Positions 15,728 to 22,532 of a stretch of DNA of 32,831 nt are shown here, piece by piece. Made by a program: the position numbers and the translations under genes. The DNA comes from an uncultured Lachnospiraceae bacterium (GTDB taxonomy: Bacteria > Bacillota > Clostridia > Lachnospirales > Lachnospiraceae). Below the pieces are notes generated by a model. That model saw only the letters and a list, made by a program, of their open reading frames with translations. It was not told the origin of the DNA and searched no databases. The DNA is taken from assembly GCA_949471785.1 (NCBI GenBank), contig CASWRE010000035.1:1-32831 (forward strand), written 5' to 3'. The first letter of the stretch is position 1; each line of letters begins with the position of its first letter.

Positions 15728-17440
15728 TCACCCGGTTTTCTTTCGTTTTCCCACACGCCAGACTATACCGCCCCCAGCAATGCCGCCTCCCAGGACGCCG
15801 AGAGCCATCACCCAGTAAGAAACGGTTTTCTCCGGCTGCTCCTGCTTGGGCGGCGCCGCCTCCTGGCTCTCTTCCGTTCCCGAAACGGCGGAGGATTCCG
15901 GTACGTACTCTTCTCCGGCGAAGCTCCATCCCTCCTCCGCGCTTTCCGGCATTCCTGAGCTCTCCGGGATTCCGGAGGTTTCCGATGTCTCCGACGTCTC
16001 CGATATCTCCGACGTCCCGGAGGTTTCCGTATCCTGATTCTTGCCGCCCCCATCGGAATTGGTCCCGCCGGATGCGCCTGTCTTACCGGACGTGCCTGTT
16101 TTGCCTGAGGCCTGCCCGGCTCCGCTTGTTTTTATCGTACCCGCAGGCTTTTTTGTCTTTCCCGTGGGTTTTTTTGTCTTTCCCGCGGTTTTTCCGGTCG
16201 TTCCGGAAGAAGTATTTCCCTTATTTCCCGTTCCGGAGGGCCGGGTGGTATTTCCCGAACCGTCATTATCCGTTTTCGCGCCGTCCCCCTCCGTTTTTCC
16301 GGAATTATTGCCATCGCCCGTCTGGCCGTTACTTCCTCCGTTCTGCTGGTCATCGTCCCCGGGGATCACCGTTTCTCCCTTTTTGAGCTGTGTATCGGAC
16401 ATATTATACAGGCAAGTCTTTCTGTCCAGAAGTCGCTTATAAGCCGTCAGCGCATAAAATCCCTGCTCCGTAGCCATACCGTTTACCGTGCCTGCCTCGG
16501 CGCCGCCGTTATTGGTTTCACCGGCCTTGACATGCATGAAACCGCTCCCCTCCACATGATAGGACAGCAAATTATTCACGATTCCGCCTCCCGGTTTGAT
16601 AAAGCGATCGTCCCTCTGCGGGTCAATACCCACCGCGCACAGCGCCACCAGCACCTGCGCGCAGCTCTCGGAATTATTCGCCCCCATGGAAGCGAAACCG
16701 CCGGTGGACGCCACCTGCATGGCCGACAGCGTCTCGATCCCTCTGTCTATGGCCTCCGTCACATCCCCGTACTCGTTTTTGCCATAATAGGGAGCCAGGG
16801 CCTGGATCGTCATGGCGGTGATATCCACATCCGCCGCATCGCCGGTCAGACTCCAGCCGCCGAGCTTCCCGTTTTGATCTCGTATCTCCCCGGCCAACAG
16901 ATAATCCACCAGTACCTTCTCCGTGGTCTGCTGCTCCACGCCGTCCACGACGGGAATCGTGTAGGCCGGATGGCTGTTTAAGGCCAGCAGCGCCCAGATA
17001 GGGCCGTTGAACCCCTGCCGCGTGATATTAGAAAAGTCGGCCAGATACCGGAGCAGGTTATAGCCGTTTACATCCCGGGCATCTATACCAACGGCCGTCA
17101 GGGCGAGAATCGCCTTGGAATATTCCGTATATTTTACCTGAGTGAGAACCCCCTTTTTTTTCGCTATGTAGGCGGCCATATTTTTATAAAAAGTCTGAAA
17201 ATAGGCGTTGTTCAGATCCATGCCGCCGCGGCCAAGGCCCAGGGCAAACCACTGGCTGAAACGGTCCGGTTCCCTGTCCAGATCCAGAATATAGGCTTTC
17301 GTCTCCGCCAGGACGTGATTGATACGATCTACAGACACAGCTGCATCAGAAGCCGGCACAACGACCGGCGCCTGCCATACCGGTACCAGAAGCAAAAGGG
17401 TCAGCATCAGACATATCGCTTTGCGTATTCTCTTTCCCAT
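15728..17440 (-). CDS. Surface alpha/alpha-toroid protein (prenyltransferase/squalene-cyclase repeats)
   Basis: This 570-residue protein has a signal peptide. Residues about 30-325 carry squalene-cyclase-type alpha/alpha repeats, for example GPIWALLALNS, DVDITAMTIQALAPY and SCAQVLVALCAVGID. The DITAM-QAL pattern also resembles the N-terminal barrel of transcobalamin and intrinsic factor. There is no DXDD-type catalytic motif of squalene-hopene cyclase, so enzyme activity is unlikely. A low-complexity Ser/Thr/Gly/Lys/Pro stalk (about 350-540) leads to a single membrane helix and a basic tail. No LPXTG is present. The start at 17440 has GGGGGG just upstream and begins the signal peptide, so an upstream in-frame ATG at 17479 is rejected. 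It is the first gene of the ECF operon, 65 nt ahead of the DUF4430 lipoprotein. Confidence 0.82.
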   Translation of the reverse strand: MGKRIRKAICLMLTLLLLVPVWQAPVVVPASDAAVSVDRINHVLAETKAYILDLDREPDRFSQWFALGLGRGGMDLNNAYFQTFYKNMAAYIAKKKGVLTQVKYTEYSKAILALTAVGIDARDVNGYNLLRYLADFSNITRQGFNGPIWALLALNSHPAYTIPVVDGVEQQTTEKVLVDYLLAGEIRDQNGKLGGWSLTGDAADVDITAMTIQALAPYYGKNEYGDVTEAIDRGIETLSAMQVASTGGFASMGANNSESCAQVLVALCAVGIDPQRDDRFIKPGGGIVNNLLSYHVEGSGFMHVKAGETNNGGAEAGTVNGMATEQGFYALTAYKRLLDRKTCLYNMSDTQLKKGETVIPGDDDQQNGGSNGQTGDGNNSGKTEGDGAKTDNDGSGNTTRPSGTGNKGNTSSGTTGKTAGKTKKPTGKTKKPAGTIKTSGAGQASGKTGTSGKTGASGGTNSDGGGKNQDTETSGTSEISETSETSETSGIPESSGMPESAEEGWSFAGEEYVPESSAVSGTEESQEAAPPKQEQPEKTVSYWVMALGVLGGGIAGGGIVWRVGKRKKTG

Positions 17441-17460
17441 CGTTTCCCCCCACATACAAA

Positions 17461-17492
17461 CAGGGAACCAAGAAAACATTCCCGGCTCCCTG
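17461..17492 (-). other. Leader hairpin of the ECF operon
   Basis: In the minus-strand transcript CAGGGAGCC (17492-17484) pairs with GGUUCCCUG (17469-17461), 9 bp with one G-U, around a 14-nt loop. It ends 20 nt before the start codon, close to the ribosome site. It could affect translation or be a weak attenuator, but no long U run follows. Confidence 0.4.
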
Positions 17493-17540
17493 GATCATGC
17501 CTGCATCAAAATCAATAGCAAGACTTTAGCGTTTACTTTA

Positions 17541-17557
17541 TTATACTCAAAGTATAA
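17541..17557. promoter_or_regulatory. Inverted repeat overlapping the -10 element
   Basis: TTATACT (17541-17547) and AGTATAA (17551-17557) are perfect 7-bp arms around a 3-nt spacer. The right arm covers the -10 hexamer of the ECF operon promoter, so a dimeric repressor bound here would block RNA polymerase. Such AT-rich repeats can also arise by chance. Confidence 0.4.
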
Positions 17558-17579
17558 ATCGGTCATTTCTTCAAGTCAA
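17551..17579 (-). promoter_or_regulatory. Sigma-A-type promoter of the ECF/toroid operon
   Basis: On the minus strand TTGACT (17579-17574) and TATACT (17556-17551) are separated by 17 nt, close to consensus. Transcription would start near 17544 and give a leader of about 100 nt. No B12-box sequence is visible in this leader. Confidence 0.75.
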
Positions 17580-17639
17580 GCTCTGTCAGGCATTCCATCT
17601 ATATCAATTTGTTATACCTTTATTTGAATCCTCCAGCTC

Positions 17640-19322
17640 TTATTTTTTTCCGCCCACCAGAGCGTCGTATCCTTCCTCCCCGGTACGCACGCGAATGACA
17701 TTTTCCACATCGTACAGGAAAATCTTGCCGTCGCCATACCGGCCGGTGTGCAGCGCCCTCTTGGCTGCCGCCACCACCAGTTCCGGAGCCACCGTGGATA
17801 CCACGATATCTACCTGGAGCTTCGGCAGCAGATTCATACTCATCTCAACGCCACGATACTGGCCGCTCTTGCCTTTCTGTAGGCCGCAGCCCATGACATG
17901 GGACACCGTCATACCGGTGACGCCGATCTGGTTCATGGCATTACGCAGCAGGGCGAATTTCTCCTCTTTGCAGATCACCGTAATCCGGGTAAACCGTCCG
18001 ACCGGATCTGTCCCGCTTTCCGGCAGAACCGGGGCCAGTTTCTCTTTGCGCAGGTCTTCCACCTCCACGTGGTCGTCGCCCTCATACTCCAGCCCCATAG
18101 TGGCCGATGATACGGGCAGGAAATCCGCATAGGCCGACACGAGGCCATGCTCCATGTAATCCAGCCCCAGCACTTCCTCCTCGGCGGTTACGCGCAGCCC
18201 GATGGTATGCTTCAGAACCAGAAATACCACAGACATGACGACCGCCGTGTAAGCGGCAATAGCTACTACACCGGTACACTGGACGATCAGCTGATGGGCG
18301 CCGCCGCCATAGAACAGGCCGCTGTTGTAGTCAAAGAGGCCTACGGCCACCGTACCCCACAGCCCATTGGCGCCATGGACGGCCACCGCGCCCACCGGAT
18401 CGTCCACTTTGAGCTTCTGATCCACGATTTCTACCACCACGTCCACAAGAATACCGGACACGATACCGATCACGATAGCGCCTACCGCGTCCACATTGGA
18501 GCAGCCCGCCGTGATGGCCACCAGACCGGCCAGAGACGCATTCAGACACATGGATACGTCGGGTTTCCCGTTTTTCACCCAGGTAAACATCATACAGGTG
18601 ACAGTGGCCACCGCCGGGGCCAGGGTTGTGGTACCGAAGATCTGCGCCATCTGTTCTACGGAAGTGGCCGCCGCGCCGTTGAAACCGTACCAGGCAAACC
18701 ACAGAATAAAACAGCCCAGGGCTCCCAGCGTCAGGGAATGGCCCGGAAACGCATGGACGGTCACCTGTCCGGTTTTCTTATCCTTACTGTATTTGCCGAT
18801 ACGGGGTCCTAAAAAAGCCGCGCCGATAAAGGCTGTAATACCGCCCACCATATGGATCACGGAAGAACCGGCAAAATCTATGAACCCCATCTGCGCCAGC
18901 CAGCCCTGGCCGTTCCACACCCATCCGGCTTCGATGGGATAAACGATCAGGCTGATCACCGCCGAGTAAATACAATACGTCATGAACTTCGTCCGCTCGG
19001 CCATGGCGCCGGAGACGATGGTGGCCGCCGTGGCGCAGAACACCAGCTGAAACACAAAGTTTGACCAGTTGAATCCGGCAAAATCCGCAAACATACCGTA
19101 CTCCGGCATACCGATCAGGCCGGCTATGTAATGCTCGCTGTTCATGATCCCGTAACCGAAGCCGATAAACACCACCGTACCGATACAGAAATCCATCAGG
19201 TTTTTCATAATAATATTTCCGGCGTTTTTCGCCCTGGTGAAACCGGTCTCCACCATGGCAAAGCCACACTGCATGAAAAATACCAGAATGGCGCCCACCA
19301 GATACCAAATACTAAAATCCAT
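17640..19322 (-). CDS. Ammonium transporter fused to a PII (GlnK) domain
   Basis: This protein has 560 residues. Residues about 1-410 form an 11-helix Amt channel, with FMQCGFAMVETGFTRAKN and later FAWYGFNGAA. Residues about 440-555 are a complete PII domain, with GQYRGVEMSMNLLPK as the T-loop and GDGKIFLYDVENVIRVRTGE at the end. PII normally sits on Amt as a separate trimer and closes the pore according to nitrogen and ATP/ADP state. Here it is tethered. The T-loop Tyr that is uridylylated in enteric GlnK (Tyr51) is Met here. The start at 19322 follows GAGGAG by 7 nt and begins MDFSIWYLVG, so the longer frame from 19382 is rejected. It has its own leader, with an antiterminator-like structure. 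Confidence 0.93.
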   Translation of the reverse strand: MDFSIWYLVGAILVFFMQCGFAMVETGFTRAKNAGNIIMKNLMDFCIGTVVFIGFGYGIMNSEHYIAGLIGMPEYGMFADFAGFNWSNFVFQLVFCATAATIVSGAMAERTKFMTYCIYSAVISLIVYPIEAGWVWNGQGWLAQMGFIDFAGSSVIHMVGGITAFIGAAFLGPRIGKYSKDKKTGQVTVHAFPGHSLTLGALGCFILWFAWYGFNGAAATSVEQMAQIFGTTTLAPAVATVTCMMFTWVKNGKPDVSMCLNASLAGLVAITAGCSNVDAVGAIVIGIVSGILVDVVVEIVDQKLKVDDPVGAVAVHGANGLWGTVAVGLFDYNSGLFYGGGAHQLIVQCTGVVAIAAYTAVVMSVVFLVLKHTIGLRVTAEEEVLGLDYMEHGLVSAYADFLPVSSATMGLEYEGDDHVEVEDLRKEKLAPVLPESGTDPVGRFTRITVICKEEKFALLRNAMNQIGVTGMTVSHVMGCGLQKGKSGQYRGVEMSMNLLPKLQVDIVVSTVAPELVVAAAKRALHTGRYGDGKIFLYDVENVIRVRTGEEGYDALVGGKK

Positions 19323-19387
19323 AATAATTCTCCTCATTCCATGATGTACCGGATTCATTCCCTTTCGGAAAAAACGCTCCATACACC

Positions 19388-19431
19388 AAAAAGGGCGTAC
19401 AGGCGGCCCTGATCAGAGGCCGCTGTACGCC
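19388..19431 (-). terminator. Leader terminator (attenuator) of the ammonium transporter gene
   Basis: In the minus-strand transcript a 14-bp stem with one bulged base forms between 19431-19418 and 19408-19394 around a 9-nt loop, followed by CUUUUU. It is a strong intrinsic terminator about 70 nt upstream of the start codon. Its 5' arm overlaps the hexaloop hairpin at 19440-19423, so the two cannot coexist. Confidence 0.85.
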
Positions 19432-19499
19432 ATTGTACAGTCTCTATTCCGGAATAACAGGAAAACCGCATGACGCAGCACATACATCCGTGCACACGC
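19423..19499 (-). promoter_or_regulatory. ANTAR-type dual-hexaloop antiterminator candidate
   Basis: The downstream hairpin is CUGUAC (19440-19435), loop AAUGGC, then GUACAG (19428-19423): a perfect 6-bp stem with a six-base loop having A at position 1 and G at position 4. These are the conserved features of RNA sites bound by ANTAR regulators. Its 3' arm is part of the terminator 5' arm, the expected arrangement for antitermination. An upstream hairpin GCGUGUGC, loop ACGGAU, GUAUGUGC (19499-19478) also has A1 and G4, but its stem has four G-U pairs and the 37-nt gap to the second hairpin is long. The downstream hairpin is well supported and the upstream one is tentative. Confidence 0.6.
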
Positions 19500-19519
19500 A
19501 AAAAGCAGCGATATTCCTC

Positions 19520-19569
19520 AAAAAAAGCGCCGCGAACCCGGGAATCTTCCCGTTTTCATCAGCGCCTTT
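19520..19569 (-). terminator. Hairpin with U run upstream of the amt antiterminator
   Basis: On the minus strand AAAGGCGCT (19569-19561) can pair with GGCGCTTT, with one bulged base. An inner CGGGA/TCCCG stem forms between them, and seven T follow (19526-19520). It could end transcription from the ykgJ gene or be a further leader element of amt. Confidence 0.45.
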
Positions 19570-19584
19570 GCTTGAACGACTTTT

Positions 19585-19612
19585 ATTCTACACCTTTTTC
19601 GCAAATAATCAA
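19585..19612 (-). promoter_or_regulatory. Probable promoter of the ammonium transporter gene
   Basis: On the minus strand TTGATT (19612-19607) and TAGAAT (19590-19585) are separated by 16 nt. Transcription would start near 19578 and give a leader of about 255 nt containing all the hairpins described. Confidence 0.5.
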
Positions 19613-19675
19613 TACTGGATTTTTCACAAAATTCCGGGACGGATTACGAAAAAATCGGCAAGGGTTTACAATATC

Positions 19676-20338
19676 TTACCGCAACAGGCTCTCCGTCTCC
19701 CCCATGCGTTCCGCGAACTGTTCATAGAAATCCCGCGCCCCGTCATAGGGCGTCCGGTAAAATGTCCGCAGAAAAAACAGGTTCAGGTTCCGCGCCGTCA
19801 CATCGTCCCCGGCGGTCTTTATCCGCGCCTGCAGTTCCTTCTGCAGTCTGTGCCAGGCGTTGATAAAGGCCCTGTTTTCGGCCAGCCTGGGCGTATCAAT
19901 CCAGCGTTTCAGTTTCACCTTGGTTTTGTTTGGCGCGGGGCATTCATGTATCTGCAGTATGTACGTGTAATCCCCGTCCTCGTAATAGCGCCCCAGGGGG
20001 AAGATCCGGCAGAAGCCCGGCCTGACGGCATGTATCGTACACCGTCCGTCGCCGCCGAGAAACGTACATTTTCCCGTCTGTTCATCCATCTTCAGGCTGG
20101 GCAGTATCAGGCCTCCCTGCACGTGAAGCTCCACATGGCGGCCGATCAGATGATCAAAAGTACAGCCCAGGCGTCCGGTGAGCCGGTATACGTCCAGCGG
20201 GTCCAGAATAATCGTATCCTCCATATCCTCACAGCAGGCGGAACAGCCCCTGCAGCCGTTGCACCCCACCCGGACCATATCATTCTCTCCATACGTTTTC
20301 CCGTCCGTGATTTCCTGCAGATCTACATAACGCTCCAT
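19676..20338 (-). CDS. YkgJ-family cysteine-cluster protein
   Basis: This 220-residue soluble protein has Cys residues arranged as CNGCRGCSACC near residues 27-37, then CTFLGGDGRC, and later FCRIFPLG and HECP. This is the YkgJ/UPF0153 pattern, thought to bind a zinc or iron-sulfur centre. The biochemical role of the family is unsettled. AAAGGGGGG precedes the ATG. It follows the PhoR gene by 52 nt with no terminator between, so it is probably co-transcribed with the phosphate regulators. A link to phosphate control is only positional. Confidence 0.85.
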   Translation of the reverse strand: MERYVDLQEITDGKTYGENDMVRVGCNGCRGCSACCEDMEDTIILDPLDVYRLTGRLGCTFDHLIGRHVELHVQGGLILPSLKMDEQTGKCTFLGGDGRCTIHAVRPGFCRIFPLGRYYEDGDYTYILQIHECPAPNKTKVKLKRWIDTPRLAENRAFINAWHRLQKELQARIKTAGDDVTARNLNLFFLRTFYRTPYDGARDFYEQFAERMGETESLLR

Positions 20339-20390
20339 GCCATGCGCCCCCCTTTATCAAACGGTAATTTACCATACTCTTCCCGATATT

Positions 20391-21728
20391 TCAACGGATT
20401 TCATGACGAAACTCTATTTCCACACAGGTTCCCTCCCCCGGCGTACTGGACAGGGCGAGCCGGGCATGGTGCTGCTCCACGATATGCTTTACAATGGCCA
20501 ATCCCAGGCCCGTGCCGCCCGTTTCCCGGGAACGGCCCTTATCCACCCGGTAGAACCGCTCAAAGATCCGCTCCTGATCCTCCGGCAAGATCCCTATGCC
20601 GTTATCTTTTACTGCCAGCCACACGCCCTCCGCCTTTTCTTCCACAGACACCCATACATACCCGCCCGGGCGATTATAGCGGATGGCATTATCGCAGAGA
20701 TTATACAGCAGTTCCTCCAGCATCCCCCGCTCGCCCTTTACCAGGCAGACCGCGTCGCGGCACGCAAATTCCAGGCAGACCCCGTGCTTTTTCGCCTGCA
20801 TCTGCAGCATCTCCACACAATCCGCCGCCAATGCGCCGATATCCACCGGCTCCACGTCGGGCAGGGCCTCCATGGCGTCCATTCTGGACAAATGTAAAAT
20901 ATCATTGATCAGAGACAGCAGCCTGCCCGCGCATTTATGGATCTCCCCCGCAAAATGCGTCACGTCCTCCGCGCCGGCGATCCCGGTTTCCATCAGTTCC
21001 GCATAACCGGATATAGAAGCCAGCGGGGTCTTCAGCTCATGAGAGACATTGGCGGTAAACTCCTGGCGCAGACGGGCGCTCTGCTTCAATTCCCTGTGCT
21101 GCCTGTGGATCTTGTCCATAAAAGGCTGAAGCTCCTCATAGGTCTGGATCTGTTCATCTTCCTTATCCAGATTCACGGCCAGCTGCTCCACCGGACGTAT
21201 CATCTGCCTGGCAAGAAAACGGGCCAGCACGACGCCAAAGGCCGCCATGGCCAGCAGCAAAAGAATCAGTACCGGAAAAACCGTTTTCAGAAAACTCCAC
21301 AGGCTTCCCGCCTCTCTGGCTATCCGCAGTACCCGGCCGTCGTCCAGCCGCCGGGCGTAATAATACGTGTTTTTATCCAAAGTGCCTGAGCGGCGCACCT
21401 CATACCCCTCCCCCTTAACAAACGCCTGCCGGATCTCGGGCCTGTCCCCGTGATTGTCCATATGGCCGATATCGGCATTGCTGTCGTACTCCACCCCACC
21501 GTCGACGGCTATCACCGTAATACGCAGGTTGTCAATCCCCGGATCATACTTCTGCTCCACACAGGAAAGAAATTCCTGAGTAGCCAGAAGAATACAGGCA
21601 TTCATCTTCAGGTCATCGTGAATCTGCGCCTGATACTTTCCATAAAATATGCAGCTCGTCAAAAGCACCGTCAGGCACACGCTTAAGGCCGCCACCAGAG
21701 CCATTCTCCGGTTTAATATCTGTTTCAT
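20391..21728 (-). CDS. phoR: PhoR-like sensor histidine kinase
   Basis: This 445-residue protein has a membrane helix at about 8-28, an extracytoplasmic region of about 115 residues, a second helix near 145-170, and a cytoplasmic kinase. The H box reads NVSHELKTPLASISGYAEL with the phospho-His near residue 228. The ATP domain has DNAIRYN, DNGIGI and GGTGLGLAIVKH. It sits directly after a PhoB-type regulator and a Na/Pi transporter gene, which supports a phosphate-sensing role. Sequence alone cannot separate it from other PhoR/WalK-like kinases. RBS AGAAGG lies 7 nt before the start codon. Confidence 0.85.
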   Translation of the reverse strand: MKQILNRRMALVAALSVCLTVLLTSCIFYGKYQAQIHDDLKMNACILLATQEFLSCVEQKYDPGIDNLRITVIAVDGGVEYDSNADIGHMDNHGDRPEIRQAFVKGEGYEVRRSGTLDKNTYYYARRLDDGRVLRIAREAGSLWSFLKTVFPVLILLLLAMAAFGVVLARFLARQMIRPVEQLAVNLDKEDEQIQTYEELQPFMDKIHRQHRELKQSARLRQEFTANVSHELKTPLASISGYAELMETGIAGAEDVTHFAGEIHKCAGRLLSLINDILHLSRMDAMEALPDVEPVDIGALAADCVEMLQMQAKKHGVCLEFACRDAVCLVKGERGMLEELLYNLCDNAIRYNRPGGYVWVSVEEKAEGVWLAVKDNGIGILPEDQERIFERFYRVDKGRSRETGGTGLGLAIVKHIVEQHHARLALSSTPGEGTCVEIEFRHEIR

Positions 21729-21788
21729 CGTACATGCCTTCTTTCCCGGCCCCCTGACGGGCGCTGTCCGTCTGTCCGCCCGGCCGTG

Positions 21789-22481
21789 TCACGGGGCGTC
21801 CGGCCGGGCATAATTCAGCGTGTAACCCACATTCCGCACCGTCTGGATCAGCACGCCTCTGGCCCCCAGCTTGTGCCGCAGGGTCTTAATATGTACATCC
21901 AGCGTCCGGGTCTCCCCCTCATAGTCAATCCCCCACACCCGCTCCAGCAGCCTGGCGCGGGGAAGCACGATACCGGAATTGTGCAGCAGAACCTTTAAAA
22001 GCTCGTACTCCTTGTATGTCAGTTCCACCGGCTCGCCGTCCACCGTGATCCGGCGTCGGTCCTCCTCCATCCGGATACCCTCGAAAAAGATCTCTTCGCT
22101 GCGCTCCGGAAGTTCCATGCGCCGCAGCAGAGCCTTCACCCGGGAGATCAGCTCCATCACCCCAAAGGGCTTGGCCATATAATCATCCGCCCCCAGCTCC
22201 AGCCCTTTCACCTTATCCAGCTCCGTAGATTTCGCGGAAACAAACAGTACGGGAATCTTACGGGTCCTGCCGTCCTGCCTGAGCCCCCGCAGCAGCTCCA
22301 GCCCGTCCTGATCCGGCAGCAGGATATCCAAAATGATCAGATCCGGCCTGACACTCTCCAGCCTTTTCAAAAAGCCGCGCGCCGTCCCGAATCCCTCCGT
22401 GTCATATCCCGCGTTCCTGAGCGCAAACTGCTCGATCTCCCGGATATTTTCATCATCCTCAACAATAAAAACCTTCGCCAA
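21789..22481 (-). CDS. phoB: PhoB/PhoP-type response regulator (OmpR family)
   Basis: This 230-residue protein has a receiver domain with the acidic pocket EDDE near residues 8-11, phospho-acceptor Asp52 in DLIILDILLPDQDG, and a Lys in GADDYMAKPFG. Residues about 125-225 form an OmpR-type winged helix, with LTYKEYELLKVLLHN and RTLDVHIKTLRHKL. It starts at TTG (22481) with GGAG 7 nt upstream. It lies 51 nt after the Na/Pi transporter stop and 60 nt before the kinase. It would bind the Pho-box-like repeats upstream of the transporter gene, giving autoregulation. Confidence 0.88.
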   Translation of the reverse strand: MAKVFIVEDDENIREIEQFALRNAGYDTEGFGTARGFLKRLESVRPDLIILDILLPDQDGLELLRGLRQDGRTRKIPVLFVSAKSTELDKVKGLELGADDYMAKPFGVMELISRVKALLRRMELPERSEEIFFEGIRMEEDRRRITVDGEPVELTYKEYELLKVLLHNSGIVLPRARLLERVWGIDYEGETRTLDVHIKTLRHKLGARGVLIQTVRNVGYTLNYARPDAP

Positions 22482-22532
22482 AACCGTTCTCCTTTAGCGA
22501 CGCCCCGCAGCGATGTGCCTGCCGGAGCTGTC

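Noticed and set aside
15728-17440. Toroid protein as an active squalene-hopene cyclase
   Set aside because: It is short, exported and lacks the catalytic DXDD motif, and no terpenoid genes are nearby.
17441-17639. Search for a cobalamin riboswitch before the ECF operon
   Set aside because: No B12-box-like sequence or GCCACTG with its partner elements is present in the leader. GGCCACTG does occur near 10402-10409, but the rest of the B12 core is missing there.
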